Assembly: GCF_003382285.1 (NCBI RefSeq)
Contig: NZ_QTJR01000008.1
Location: 1 to 64,000 of the forward strand
Source: Lysobacter soli
GTDB taxonomy: Bacteria; Pseudomonadota; Gammaproteobacteria; Xanthomonadales; Xanthomonadaceae
Length of the DNA: 64,000 nucleotides
Reading direction: 5' to 3'
Below, in pieces: positions 36,670 to 46,177 of this stretch (positions are counted from its first letter, which is position 1; the number at the start of each line of letters is the position of its first letter). The notes below the pieces were generated by a model. That model was not told the DNA's origin. It saw only the letters and a list, made by a program, of their open reading frames with translations, and did no database searches. Position numbers and translations under genes: made by a program.

Positions 36670-37145
36670 ACCGTCATCCCGGCGAAAGCCGGGACCCAGG
36701 CTCGCAGATTTCGGGCACTCCCATAGCGGTCAACGACCTCACCGTCATTCCAGCGAACGCTGGAATCCATTCTGTTTGAGTGGTTGGCAGCTGTCGGAAG
36801 CAACTGCGCAGCGCTGCACCGGAATCGCAGTTCGCCGGTGGTGCTTCGTTACCCCTCACCCCAACCCCTCTCCCGGTGGGAGAGGGGCTTCCAAGGCGTC
36901 ATCCCGGCGAAAACCGGGATCCATGCCCGTAGGCTGCGGGCACTCCATGGTCGTCAACAAAGTCACCGTCATCCAGCGACAGCTGGAATTCATCTGCTTG
37001 CGTGTTTCGCAGCCATCGGAAGCAACCGCGCAGCGCTGTTCCGCAATCGCAATTCGCCCGTGACACTTCGTTACCCCTCACCCCAACCCCTCTCCCGATG
37101 GGAGAGGGGCTTTACACCATCATTCCAGCGAATGCTGGATCCATT
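36670..37145. repeat. REP cluster, inverted orientation
   Basis: The 588-bp gap 36571-37158 has no gene. Reading plus strand: CCCGGC hairpin near 36673; ATTCCAGCG hairpin near 36745; reversed CCCTCTCCC hairpin (CCCCTCACCCCAACCCC tail first, 36852-36888); CCCGGC hairpin near 36900; ATCCAGC hairpin near 36965; second reversed CCCTCTCCC hairpin (37075-37111); ATTCCAGC hairpin near 37120. These are two modules of the same composite unit seen at 33540-34000, in the opposite direction. Confidence 0.85.
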
Positions 37146-37158
37146 CTGCTTTACGCAC

Positions 37159-37614
37159 TTACGGAGAACTCTTCGCCGATCGCATTTCCTTGTCGTGTCC
37201 GGCCTTCATCTCGGCTGCGGTCAGGTTGCCGTCGCCGTTGGTGTCCATCTTCGTGAACATCTGCGCCGAGCCGGCGTCGTGTTCGGCGGCCGAAATCGCA
37301 CCGTCACCGTCGGTGTCGAGCTTCTTGATCTTGTCGGCCGACGACATCTTCATCTTGTCGCCACTTTTCCCGCCCATCTTCGCGGCGTGATGGGCGTCCA
37401 TCTCGGCGGCGGTGACCTTGCCGTCGCTGTTGGCGTCCATCTGCGTGAACATCGTCTTCGCGCCTGCGGCGTGCTCGGCGGAGCTGACCATGCCGTCGCC
37501 GTCGGTGTCCATCAGCTTGGCCTTGTCGTCGCCGGCCATCACCGCGGCGGGTGCGAGCAGCAGTACGCCCAGCCACAGGCCCATGCGCATGTCGGATCGA
37601 GTACCTGTTTTCAT
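37159..37614 (-). CDS. Secreted EF-hand protein with four calcium loops
   Basis: The 151-residue product has a signal peptide (cleavage near VMA, residue 27). Four loops follow: DTDGDGMVSSAE, DANSDGKVTAAE, DTDGDGAISAAE and DTNGDGNLTAAE. These form two near-identical halves, suggesting internal duplication, joined by a lysine/methionine-rich linker (80-95). It probably binds calcium in the periplasm. GGGAGGG precedes ATG 37614. It is divergent from the aminopeptidase gene across a 432-bp region. Confidence 0.9.
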   Translation of the reverse strand: MKTGTRSDMRMGLWLGVLLLAPAAVMAGDDKAKLMDTDGDGMVSSAEHAAGAKTMFTQMDANSDGKVTAAEMDAHHAAKMGGKSGDKMKMSSADKIKKLDTDGDGAISAAEHDAGSAQMFTKMDTNGDGNLTAAEMKAGHDKEMRSAKSSP

Positions 37615-37833
37615 CGTGCCCTCCCAGGCGAGTTCGTCAGGTACGCGGCAGGGTGCGCGCGCATTCGTTCGACACGCGTCAAATCGGCGCGAAAATCCGC
37701 TGCCAGCGTTGGGCTAGGTGAATGCGGGCGGTGCCCGGTTTACGCCACGCAACTCTTTACCGCGTCCGGAAAACCGTGCGCTTGGCGCCGGACACATCGG
37801 CGGCGGAATGCGGCCGGCGTCGGGCCGTCCCGG

Positions 37834-37848
37834 TGGCACGGCTCTTGC
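37834..37848 (+). promoter_or_regulatory. Sigma-54-like -24/-12 promoter
   Basis: TGGCACG, four bases, then TTGC matches the RpoN consensus with the invariant GG and GC exactly ten bases apart. Only the last W position differs (G). It faces the M1 aminopeptidase gene, giving a leader of about 190 nt. No enhancer site or activator gene could be assigned. Confidence 0.6.
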
Positions 37849-37860
37849 GGTCTTCCTTCC

Positions 37861-38040
37861 ATGGAGGCCGCCCCCGGGCACCTTGTCGCGGCGACGCAGT
37901 TCCTGCGTCTCCGGCCCGCCGGCGCGGCCTCCTTCTTCCACCTTTCGTGATCGGCGCCGCATCCGGGCGGCGCCACGCTGCCGGCAGGACGGGCACACTG
38001 CGCCTCTGGCACTGTGCCTCCATCCCGATCACGAGGTTGT
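37861..38040 (+). other. Structured leader upstream of the M1 aminopeptidase
   Basis: The leader has inverted repeats GGAGGCCGC (37863-37871) and GCGGCCTCC (37925-37933), enclosing a smaller GACGCA/TGCGTC hairpin. No open frame in it has a ribosome site worth annotating. The rest of the 37615-38046 gap, apart from the promoter, shows nothing recognisable. Confidence 0.4.
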
Positions 38041-38046
38041 CGAACG

Positions 38047-40692
38047 ATGCGCCGAACCCTGGTAACCGCCGTCGCGCTGGCCCTTGCCGGCCTCAGCGCC
38101 GTTTCGACGGCGGCCCCCGCCGCTCCCGCCGCTCCGACCAGCCGCCCCGTCACGACGACGCAGCTGCCGCGCAACGTAGTGCCAACGCATTACGACGTGG
38201 CGATCACGCCCGACATCGCGAAGCTGACCCTCGCGGGCAAGGCGACGATCACGCTGCAGGTGCTCGAGCCCACGCCGAGCATCACGCTGAACGCGCTCGA
38301 CATGGCCTTCGCTTCGGCCACGCTGACGCCGGCGAAGGGCAAGGCGCTCACGCCGAAGATCGCCGTCGACAACGAGGCGCAGACAGCGACCTTCACCTTC
38401 GACAAGCCGCTCGCGCCGGGCCAGTACCGCCTGGCCTTGGATTACACCGGCAAGATCGGCACGCAGGCCAACGGCCTGTTCGCCATCGACTACGACACGG
38501 CAGCAGGCAACAAGCGCGCGCTGTTCACGCAGTTCGAGAACTCCGACGCGCGCCGCATGATCCCGTCGTGGGACGAGCCCGCGCACAAGGCGACCTTCAC
38601 GCTGCAAGCCACGGTGCCGACTGGCCTGATGGCGGTGAGCAACATGCCGGCGTCCTCCGCGAAGGATCTCGGCAACGGCACCACGCGCGTGGACTTCGCG
38701 CCCTCGCCGAAGATGTCGACGTACCTGCTGTTCCTGTCGGTCGGCGATTTCGAACGCGCGACCACGCAGGCCGACGGCGTGGAAATCGGCGTCGTCACGC
38801 AGCGCGGCGCGATCGACCAGGCGCGCTTCGCGCTGGATTCCTCGGCCGACGTCCTGCGCGAATACAACGACTACTTCGGCACGCCGTATCCGTTGCCCAA
38901 GCTGGACAACGTGGCATCGCCGGGCGCGAGCCAGTTCTTCAGCGCGATGGAAAACTGGGGCGCGATCTTCACCTTCGAGCACACGCTGCTGCTGGATCCG
39001 AGCATTTCCACGCAGTCGGACAAGCAGCGCGTATTCGCCGTCGCCGCGCACGAGATCGCGCACCAGTGGTTCGGCGATCTGGTGACGATGAGCTGGTGGG
39101 ACGACCTGTGGCTCAACGAAGGCTTCGCGACGTGGATGGCGTCGCGCACCACGCAGAAGCTGCATCCGGAATGGAACACGCAACTGGAAGCGATCGGCTC
39201 GCGCGAGTCGGCGATGACGCTGGACTCGGTCGAATCCACGCATCCGGTCGTGCAGCACGTGGAAACGGTCGAGCAGGCGAGCCAGGCGTTCGATTCGATC
39301 ACCTACCAGAAGGGCAGCGCGGTGATCCGCATGCTCGAAGGCTATGTCGGCGGCGATGCGTGGCGCACGGGCGTGCGCAGCTACATGAAGGCGCACGCGT
39401 ACGGAAACACGGTGTCGGACGACCTGTGGCGCGAGATCCAGTCCGCCGCCGGCAAGCCGGTCCTCGACATCGCGCACGATTTCACGCTGCAGCCGGGCAT
39501 CCCGATGTTGCGCGTCGCCGCGGGCAAGTGCACCGATGGCAAGACGACGCTGACGCTCACGCAGGACGAGTTCACGCGCGACCGCCCCGGCAAGACGCCG
39601 CTGCGCTGGCGCGTGCCGGTGATCGCGCAGGCCGGCGGTGAACCGGCCCGCACGGTGGTCGAAGGCGGACAGGGCACGCTCGACGTGCCTGGCTGCGGTC
39701 CCGTCGTCGTCAACGCGGGCCAGAGCGGCTATTACCGCACGCTGTACGCGCCCGCGCAGTTCGCGGGCCTTCGTTCGAACTTCGCCAAGCTCGATGCGAT
39801 CGACCAGCTCGGCGTGATGAACGACGTCTGGGCGCTCGGCATGGCGGGGCTGCAATCCTCGTCGGATTACCTCGATCTCGTGAAGGCGACGCCGCGCGAT
39901 GCGGACCCGCAGATCTGGGGCGACATCGCGGGTTCGCTGCAAAGCCTGGACGCGTACTACCGCGGTGACGCACAACGCCAGGCGAAGTTCCGCGCGTTCG
40001 CCATCGCGCAGCTGTCGCCGGTGTTCGCCCGCGTGGGCTGGGACGCGAAGCCGGGCGAAGCCGATCCGGTGAAGGTGCTGCGCACGGACCTGATCGAAGC
40101 GCTCGGCGCACTGGGCGATCGCGACGTGATCGGGGAGTCGCGTCGTCGCTACGCGGCGCAGGATTCCGGTGCATTGCCGGGCGAACTTCGCCGCAGCGTG
40201 CTCGGCGTCGTGGCGCGGCACGCCGATGCCGCCACGTGGGATCGCCTGCACGCCGCCGCGAAGTCGGAGAAGACGCCGCTGGTGAAGGACGATCTGTACA
40301 TGCTGCTGTCGTCCGCGCAGGACGCCGCGCTTGCGCAACGCGCGCTGGAACTCGCGCTCACCGACGAGCCCGGTGCGACCAACAGCGCCGGCATGATCCG
40401 CACTGTCGCCGGCCTGCATCCGGACCTCGCGTTCGATTTCGCCGTGGCGCATCGCGAGCAGGTGGACGCGAAGGTCGATTCGACGTCGCGCTCGCGCTAC
40501 TACCCGCGCCTTGCGAACAACTCGCTGGATCCGGCGATGGTCGGCAAGTTGAAGGCGTACGCCGATAAGTACGTCGCGACGGGCTCGCGCCGCGCGACGG
40601 AGAACGCGATGGCGAACATCACCTATCGCGTCGGCGTTCGGAAGGAACGCCTGCCGGCGATCGATGCGTGGTTGGCGAAGCATAAGGGCTGA
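38047..40692 (+). CDS. M1 family metallo-aminopeptidase
   Basis: The 881-residue exported enzyme has a signal peptide (cleavage near STA, residue 22). The M1 zinc site is HEIAHQWFGD (the two histidines and catalytic glutamate) with the third ligand in NEGFATW. The exopeptidase motif is SAMENWG, where the first residue differs from the usual GAMEN. The ERAP1-like C-terminal domain fills the last 330 residues. It should remove N-terminal amino acids from peptides in the periplasm. ATG 38047 gives a proper signal peptide. A sigma-54-like promoter lies upstream. Confidence 0.93.
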   Translation: MRRTLVTAVALALAGLSAVSTAAPAAPAAPTSRPVTTTQLPRNVVPTHYDVAITPDIAKLTLAGKATITLQVLEPTPSITLNALDMAFASATLTPAKGKALTPKIAVDNEAQTATFTFDKPLAPGQYRLALDYTGKIGTQANGLFAIDYDTAAGNKRALFTQFENSDARRMIPSWDEPAHKATFTLQATVPTGLMAVSNMPASSAKDLGNGTTRVDFAPSPKMSTYLLFLSVGDFERATTQADGVEIGVVTQRGAIDQARFALDSSADVLREYNDYFGTPYPLPKLDNVASPGASQFFSAMENWGAIFTFEHTLLLDPSISTQSDKQRVFAVAAHEIAHQWFGDLVTMSWWDDLWLNEGFATWMASRTTQKLHPEWNTQLEAIGSRESAMTLDSVESTHPVVQHVETVEQASQAFDSITYQKGSAVIRMLEGYVGGDAWRTGVRSYMKAHAYGNTVSDDLWREIQSAAGKPVLDIAHDFTLQPGIPMLRVAAGKCTDGKTTLTLTQDEFTRDRPGKTPLRWRVPVIAQAGGEPARTVVEGGQGTLDVPGCGPVVVNAGQSGYYRTLYAPAQFAGLRSNFAKLDAIDQLGVMNDVWALGMAGLQSSSDYLDLVKATPRDADPQIWGDIAGSLQSLDAYYRGDAQRQAKFRAFAIAQLSPVFARVGWDAKPGEADPVKVLRTDLIEALGALGDRDVIGESRRRYAAQDSGALPGELRRSVLGVVARHADAATWDRLHAAAKSEKTPLVKDDLYMLLSSAQDAALAQRALELALTDEPGATNSAGMIRTVAGLHPDLAFDFAVAHREQVDAKVDSTSRSRYYPRLANNSLDPAMVGKLKAYADKYVATGSRRATENAMANITYRVGVRKERLPAIDAWLAKHKG

Positions 40693-40700
40693 CCGCTTCT

Positions 40701-40800
40701 GCCCCTCTCCCATCGGGAGAGGGGTTGGGGTGAGGGGCAACGAAGCGATTGTGATGAAGGGCCGCCGCGGTTCAGTGCCCGGCCTACGCCGGGATGACGG
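40701..40800. repeat. REP hairpins after the aminopeptidase gene
   Basis: A CCCTCTCCC hairpin with the G-rich tail (40701-40737) and a CCCGGCC/GCCGGGA hairpin near 40775-40797 lie between the aminopeptidase and the convergent receiver gene. They probably act as the shared transcript end. Confidence 0.75.
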
Positions 40801-40842
40801 CGCAAGAGAGACGTCGGGACTGCACTCGACCCTCAAAGACGC

Positions 40843-41202
40843 TCAATGCGGCCGGGCCCGCTCCACCATCGACTCCACCGCTTCGATGATCCGCTCGGAC
40901 GTGTACGGCTTGCGCACCAGTTCGCAATCGCGGAAGTCCCGCGGGATCGTGTCCTTCGAGTACGCCGAAGCGAACGCAAACGGCACGCCGGATTCGCGAA
41001 GGCGGTTCGCGAGCGGATACACCGCTTCGCCCTGCAGGTTGATGTCGAGCAGCGCGACGTCCACGTGTTCGTGGTCGGCGATATCGAGTGCATCGGACAG
41101 CCGCGCGGCGCCGAGGACGTGGTAGCCCGCGTCGGTGAGCAGGTCTTCCAGCGCCATCGCCAGGTACGCTTCGTCTTCGACCATCAGCACGTTGGGTTTC
41201 AT
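40843..41202 (-). CDS. Single-domain response regulator
   Basis: The 119-residue product is only a receiver domain: acidic pocket E9-D10, phospho-acceptor D53 (DVALLDINLQG), serine in FASAYSK and lysine in LVRKPYTSERI. Without an output domain it should act by protein contact or as a phosphate sink. It lies 111 bp downstream of a hybrid kinase on the same strand and is its likely partner. I start at ATG 41202 (MKPNVLMVEDE); ATG 41217 is possible. Confidence 0.88.
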   Translation of the reverse strand: MKPNVLMVEDEAYLAMALEDLLTDAGYHVLGAARLSDALDIADHEHVDVALLDINLQGEAVYPLANRLRESGVPFAFASAYSKDTIPRDFRDCELVRKPYTSERIIEAVESMVERARPH

Positions 41203-41313
41203 GAACACGCCCGTCATCGCATGCCAGCGCGCATGGTGCGGCATCGGTTCGTAACGGGAGTGTCATGATTCCGTGTCGCCGCAACCTCCGCCGGCACACG
41301 GTTCAGCGCGAAC

Positions 41314-43788
41314 TCACGCGATCGCGTCGCGCGCGCCCCGTTCAACCAGAACATCGTCGACGATCCGCGACAGCTGGCCATGGTCGATCGGCTTGCGCAG
41401 CACGGTCCGCAGCATGTTCGCCGGCAGCGACGGCTCGCGGATGCGATCGGCCAGCCCCGTGTACAGCAGCACCGGGAGATGCGGCGCGATCGGCTCCAGC
41501 GCCTGTGCGAGCTGGATGCCGGTCATGGTCGGCATCGCGTGATCGGTGATCACCAGGCGGTACTGCGCTGGCGACTCGCGAACGCGCGCCAACGCCAGTT
41601 CCGGCGTCGAGACGAAATGCGCTTCCAGGCCCCAGTTCGACAGCAGTTCGCACATGAACTCGCCGACGCTGTGCTCGTCGTCCACAACCAGCACGCGCCC
41701 TTCGCGACGCGCGACGCCGAGGCGATCGGAACGGCGTCGTGACGGCGTCGTCCGCGCCGCATCCGCACACGCGGGCAACAGCACACGGAACGACGTGCCG
41801 CGTCCGGGTTCCGTATCGACGAGCAGGTGCCCGCCGTGTTCATGGACGATGCCGTGCACCGTCGCCAGGCCCATGCCGGCACCTTTTCCCGGTGGTTTCG
41901 TCGAGAAGAACGGATCGAACATGCGCTCCAGCACAGCGGCCTCGATGCCCGGCCCGGTATCGCCGACACTCAGTTCGACGAACTCGCCGTCCACCGGCTG
42001 CCGGCACGCGGCGCACTGCATCGCCTCCACGCGCGCGTCGCGAAGCGCGAGTCGGAGCCGACCTTCGCCCTGCATCGCATCGCACGCGTTCACGCAGAGG
42101 TTCAGCAACACCTGCCCGAGCTGCACCGGGTCGAACTGCACGGCGCATGCGCCCGATTGAACGTCCTGTTCGACCTCGATGCCTTGGGCCAAGGTCGGGC
42201 TGAGCACCGCTAGGTTCTGCTCGATGCAGGTCGCGACGTCGATCGCCTGCGCCTGTCCCTTCTGCCCGCGGCTGAACATCAGCATCTGCTGGATGAGGTC
42301 GCGCGCGCGCTCGCAGGATTGCAGAGCCTGGTCGAGATAGCCGGACAGTCGCGCGTCCTCGCCGTTGTCGCTGCGCTCGTGCGCCAGCGCAACGTAGCCC
42401 ATGATGCTGGCGAGCAGGTTGTTGAAATCGTGCGCGATGCCGCCGGTCAGGTGGCCCAGCGCTTCCATCTTCTTCGCCTGCAGCAACTGCGCTTCCAGTC
42501 GCCGGCGGCGCTGCTCGGCCTCGGTGCGCTCGGTGATGTCCCGCAGATAGCCGATGAACACCTTTCCGGAGGGACTGTCGTCCACGCCCACGGCGAGCTC
42601 GGCGGGAAATTCCGCGCCATTGGCCCGCATCGCCGTGACCTCGAGGCGCTTCTTCAGGACCGGGCCGGGGCCGCCTTCTAGGTACAGCTTCAGGCCGAAC
42701 TGATGACGCTCGCGGAAGCGTTCGGGAATGATGGTGTCGGCGAGCGAGCGGCCGAGCGCGTCCTTCTCGCGGATGCCGAAACAGGCTTCCGCCGCGGGAT
42801 TGAACTTCACGATCATGCCGCGCTCGTCCATCGCGATGATGCAGTCCAGCGCCGCATTCACCGTCGCGCGCAGGTGCTCGGCATTGCGCTGCGCGACGTC
42901 CTCGGCGCGCTGGCGTTCGATCTCCGCCGCCGCGCGCACGGCGAAGATCTTCATCACCGATTCGATGAACTCCGGCTGCTCCAGCGGGCGTCGCGAGACG
43001 ATGGAGATGATGCCTAGCGGACGTCCCTGCGCATCGCTGAGCGGATAGCCGGCATAGCTCTCCGCGCCCATCTCGATGAAGTCGTCGTCCAGCGGGAATA
43101 GCGAGCCGAGCCCGGCCGGATACATGCGGAAGCCGTGTCCCACCACGGTGTCGCAGGCGGTGTTCGCGATGGGGTAATCGTAGTTCTCGCGCGGCTTGTC
43201 GTCGGCGACGAAGGCGAGGATGCGCATCATCGTCGGTTCGTCCTCGCGGATCTGCGCGATGAACGCGACGTCGACGTCGAGGATCGCCGAGAGGTAACGC
43301 GACAGTTCCACGAACAGGTCGCGGCCGTACGCGCCCGACACCGCGAGCGCCGAACTGGTGAGCGCGGTTTCCACCTGCTTGCGCCGCGTGATGTCGGTGG
43401 CGATGCCGCACACCGCGTACGGCACCTGGTCGATGTCGAGCAACGGGAACTTCGCCGACAGGAACGTGCGGTGTTCGCCGGCGAACACGCCGCTTTCCTC
43501 GAACTCCATCGCGCGCGCTTCGAGCAGCACGAGCATGTCGTTGCGGCGCAGCGCCGCGGCCATTTCGGGCGGAAAGATGTCGCGGTCGTTGTGGCCGAGC
43601 AGCGCGTCGGCATTGCGGCCGGTCAGGCGTTCGAACTCGTGATTGACGAACAGGTAGCGGCCCGCGCGATCCTTCGCGAACACGGCCGCGGAAGTGTTGT
43701 CGAGCACCTGCTGCAACCGCAGCTCGCTTTCGCGAAGCGCGCGTTCGCGTTCGTCGAGCTGCACCGGCGTGGGGGCGCCGTCGTTCAT
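41314..43788 (-). CDS. PAS-GAF-PAS hybrid histidine kinase with C-terminal receiver
   Basis: This 824-residue soluble kinase has a first PAS (about 22-140), a GAF domain (about 145-295), a second PAS (305-420), a HisKA domain with H453 ([13 protein letters not shown]), and a HATPase with N-box [11 protein letters not shown]. Between the N and G1 boxes lies a CxxC (C592, C595). G boxes are GDTGPGI and [11 protein letters not shown]. The receiver has D749 (VITDHAMPT). No membrane segment is seen, so the signal is cytoplasmic. Phosphate may pass to the single receiver encoded downstream. Confidence 0.93.
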   Translation of the reverse strand: MNDGAPTPVQLDERERALRESELRLQQVLDNTSAAVFAKDRAGRYLFVNHEFERLTGRNADALLGHNDRDIFPPEMAAALRRNDMLVLLEARAMEFEESGVFAGEHRTFLSAKFPLLDIDQVPYAVCGIATDITRRKQVETALTSSALAVSGAYGRDLFVELSRYLSAILDVDVAFIAQIREDEPTMMRILAFVADDKPRENYDYPIANTACDTVVGHGFRMYPAGLGSLFPLDDDFIEMGAESYAGYPLSDAQGRPLGIISIVSRRPLEQPEFIESVMKIFAVRAAAEIERQRAEDVAQRNAEHLRATVNAALDCIIAMDERGMIVKFNPAAEACFGIREKDALGRSLADTIIPERFRERHQFGLKLYLEGGPGPVLKKRLEVTAMRANGAEFPAELAVGVDDSPSGKVFIGYLRDITERTEAEQRRRRLEAQLLQAKKMEALGHLTGGIAHDFNNLLASIMGYVALAHERSDNGEDARLSGYLDQALQSCERARDLIQQMLMFSRGQKGQAQAIDVATCIEQNLAVLSPTLAQGIEVEQDVQSGACAVQFDPVQLGQVLLNLCVNACDAMQGEGRLRLALRDARVEAMQCAACRQPVDGEFVELSVGDTGPGIEAAVLERMFDPFFSTKPPGKGAGMGLATVHGIVHEHGGHLLVDTEPGRGTSFRVLLPACADAARTTPSRRRSDRLGVARREGRVLVVDDEHSVGEFMCELLSNWGLEAHFVSTPELALARVRESPAQYRLVITDHAMPTMTGIQLAQALEPIAPHLPVLLYTGLADRIREPSLPANMLRTVLRKPIDHGQLSRIVDDVLVERGARDAIA

Positions 43789-43892
43789 GGCCAGGCCCGT
43801 GGTGTGCGTGGTGCGAGTATAGGAGCGGGGTTCGGGCTGCGGAGGCGGTGTTACAGGGTTGAAACAAAAAGGTGTTCGCCGCGCCCTGCTCT

Positions 43893-44095
43893 AAGCCCCT
43901 CTCCCTCCGGGAGAGGGGTTGGGGTGAGGGTCGGCGGAGTGATTACGGGGCAGGTTGTCGTGGTCTGCTTTGTGTTGAAAGCAAGAATCTAGCCTTGCGC
44001 CGCATCGTCGTTCGAGCGATACGGCTTCGTTGCCCCTCACCCCAACCCCTCTCAGCTCTGCACTCCCTTCGGTCGCCGATGGGAGAGGGGCTCAA
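43893..44095. repeat. Two REP hairpins facing each other
   Basis: The 335-bp gap 43789-44123 has no gene. A CCCTCTCCC hairpin with its tail (43893-43931) faces a reversed copy (44033-44095). The reversed copy carries the same inserted stem-loop as the element at 33607 (GCTCTGCACTCCCTTCGGTC region). Both lie between the hybrid kinase and the OmpR-type regulator. Confidence 0.75.
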
Positions 44096-44123
44096 CCCAG
44101 CGGGATAGGAGTGGGGTAGGGAG

Positions 44124-44837
44124 CTACGGCACGAACATATAGCCGACGCCACGCACCGTCCGTATCGCCCGCGGGTTGTCCGGATCTACTTCCACCTTCC
44201 GCCGCAGACGCGCGATTCGGATGTCGATGGAGCGATCGAACGGCTCCCACTCGCGGTTCTTCGTCAGCGTGAGGATCGCATCGCGCGACAGCGCCTTGCC
44301 CGCGTGCTCGTGCAGCACGCGCAGCAGGTCGAATTCCATGTGCGTGACCATCACCTCGCTGCCGTCGCTGTCGTACAGCTGGTGCGAGTCGAGATCGAGC
44401 GTGCAGCGCCCGAACGGCACGCGCCGCGCGTTTTGAGGCGCCGATGCAGCGGTGGCATCGGGACGCGCCTGGATGCGGCGAAGCACGCTCTTCACGCGGG
44501 CCAGCAGTTCGCGCGGGTCGAAGGGTTTGGCGACGTAATCATCGGCGCCGATCTCCAGCCCCACGATCCGATCGATCACGTCGCCCGAGCCGGTGACCAT
44601 GATGATGCCCACGTCGTAGCGTTCGCGAAGAAAGCGCGCCAGCGTCAGGCCGTCCTCGCCGGGCAGGCGGATGTCGAGCAGCACGAGGTCCGGCGCCTCG
44701 CGTTCGAGTTCGCGTCGCATGCCGGCGCCGTCGCCCGCCTGCAACGCGCGGAAACCGTGGGTCGCGAGTGCTTCCAGCAGCATCTCGCGCGTGGGCTGGT
44801 CGTCGTCGACCACCAGGACACAGGGCGTGTGGGCCAT
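44124..44837 (-). CDS. OmpR/PhoB-type response regulator
   Basis: The 237-residue regulator has a receiver domain with D11-D12-D13 pocket, phospho-acceptor D55 (LVLLDIRLPG) and KPF near residue 105. A winged-helix DNA-binding domain (about 140-235) follows, with ALSRDAILTLTKNREWEPFDRSIDIRIARLRRKVE and the C-terminal hairpin IRTVRGVGYMFVP. No histidine kinase is directly adjacent on its strand, so its partner is unknown. I start at ATG 44837; an earlier ATG at 44876 lacks family sequence. Confidence 0.94.
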   Translation of the reverse strand: MAHTPCVLVVDDDQPTREMLLEALATHGFRALQAGDGAGMRRELEREAPDLVLLDIRLPGEDGLTLARFLRERYDVGIIMVTGSGDVIDRIVGLEIGADDYVAKPFDPRELLARVKSVLRRIQARPDATAASAPQNARRVPFGRCTLDLDSHQLYDSDGSEVMVTHMEFDLLRVLHEHAGKALSRDAILTLTKNREWEPFDRSIDIRIARLRRKVEVDPDNPRAIRTVRGVGYMFVP

Positions 44838-45010
44838 CGCGTTACCTGCCGTCGCCAAGGGGATTCGGGCGGGCATCCTGCCGCATTGCGGGCGCAGTAT
44901 CCGCCCCTGTTACCAACGGTTACAAATCCATCGACACGGGACATCGGACCGTTACCGGCCGTCCGTAGATTGGCCCCATGCCGGAAACGCGCCGGCGAAG
45001 AGAGGCCGAA

Positions 45011-45796
45011 ATGACCCGTTGCCCGCTCGAACTGGACACGATGTACCTGAATCGGCAGGTTCGTGCGACGTACGAACGTGTCGCACGCGCCCCGGCCAGC
45101 GGATTCCACTTCCACACCGGTGCCGATTACGCCGTCCGCCAGCTGCGTTACGACGCCGCCGAGCTCGCCGCGCTGCCGGTGGCCTGCACCGAGCGCTTCT
45201 CGGGCGTGGGCAACCCGCTGCGCATCGGCACGATTCCTGCCGGGGCGGTGGTGCTGGACCACGCGTGCGGCGCCGGAATGGACCTGCTGCTCGCCGCGAA
45301 GGCCGCCGGCCCCGACGGCCGCGCGATCGGCGTCGACCTCACGCCCGGCATGCGCGCCAGCGCGCTGCGTGCGGCGGCGCAGTCGGGATTGCTGGATCGC
45401 ATCCGCGTCTTCGAGGGCACGTTCGAGGATCTGCCGATGGACGACGCCAGCGTCGACGTCGCGATCTCCAACGGCGTGCTGAACCTGGCGCCCGACAAAC
45501 CGCGCGTGCTGTGCGAGATCGCACGCGTCCTGAAGCCCGGCGGCCGGCTGTTCCTGGCCGACGTGGTGCTCGATCGCGAACTCGCCGCCGGCGTGCGCAG
45601 CAATGCGGACCTGTGGGCGTCGTGCATCGGCGGCGCGGTGACGGAAAGCTTGCTGATGGAGCTGCTACGCGACTGCGGACTGAGCGACGCGCAGGTGACC
45701 GAACGCTTCGAATGCTTCGCCGGCACCGACATCGACCGCAAGTTCCACACGCACCTGCACGCGTACGGCGTCAACGTGCTCGCGCACAAGCGCTGA
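45011..45796 (+). CDS. Class I SAM-dependent methyltransferase (ArsM-like fold)
   Basis: The 261-residue protein has SAM motif I VLDHACGAGMDLLLAAK, motif II acidic residue in IGVDLTPGMR, and a motif IV-like VDVAISNGVLNLAPDK, followed by the strand LKPGGRLFLADVVLD. This layout resembles arsenite and small-molecule methyltransferases, but the conserved ArsM cysteine triad is not clearly present, so the substrate is open. I choose ATG 45011 because AGAGG lies eight bases upstream; ATG 44978 is an alternative. It heads a cluster with DUF4242 and diiron-like genes. Confidence 0.85.
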   Translation: MTRCPLELDTMYLNRQVRATYERVARAPASGFHFHTGADYAVRQLRYDAAELAALPVACTERFSGVGNPLRIGTIPAGAVVLDHACGAGMDLLLAAKAAGPDGRAIGVDLTPGMRASALRAAAQSGLLDRIRVFEGTFEDLPMDDASVDVAISNGVLNLAPDKPRVLCEIARVLKPGGRLFLADVVLDRELAAGVRSNADLWASCIGGAVTESLLMELLRDCGLSDAQVTERFECFAGTDIDRKFHTHLHAYGVNVLAHKR

Positions 45797-45868
45797 CGCG
45801 ACACCCTTTCGATTCGGCCGGTTCCCCCGCCGGCCATTCGCGCCACAGGCGCACAACGGAGGCTCGTC

Positions 45869-46147
45869 ATGTTCAAGAAATACGTGATCGAACGGAACAT
45901 CCAGGGCATCGGCGCCCAGCCGATGGAAGCGCTGTGCGGCGTCGCGCTGCAGTCCAACAACGTGCTGGATGAACTCGGCACCGACATCCAGTGGCTGCAT
46001 TCCTACGTCACCGCCGACAAGACCTACTGCGTGTACATGGCGCGCGACGAAGCGCTGATCCACGAACACGCCAAGCGGTCCGGCTTTCCGGCGAACTCGG
46101 TCGCCGAAGTGAAGGCCGTGCTGGATCCCACCATGGCGCCTGCGTAA
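45869..46147 (+). CDS. DUF4242 family protein
   Basis: The 92-residue protein is a small ferredoxin-like domain of the DUF4242 type, starting KKYVIERNIQGIG, with the core VLDELGTDIQWLHSYVTADK and YCVYMARDEALIHEHAKRSG. Some relatives bind nickel through the histidine pair near the C-terminus. A strong GGAGG site precedes ATG 45869. It lies 72 bp after the methyltransferase and 30 bp before the diiron-like gene. Confidence 0.85.
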   Translation: MFKKYVIERNIQGIGAQPMEALCGVALQSNNVLDELGTDIQWLHSYVTADKTYCVYMARDEALIHEHAKRSGFPANSVAEVKAVLDPTMAPA

Positions 46148-46177
46148 CGCCGGCGCGAGAAGCACCTGGAGTCACGA

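Noticed and set aside
44978-45010. Upstream ATG 44978 as methyltransferase start
   Set aside because: It lacks a ribosome site; ATG 45011 has AGAGG at a good distance. Kept as an alternative only.
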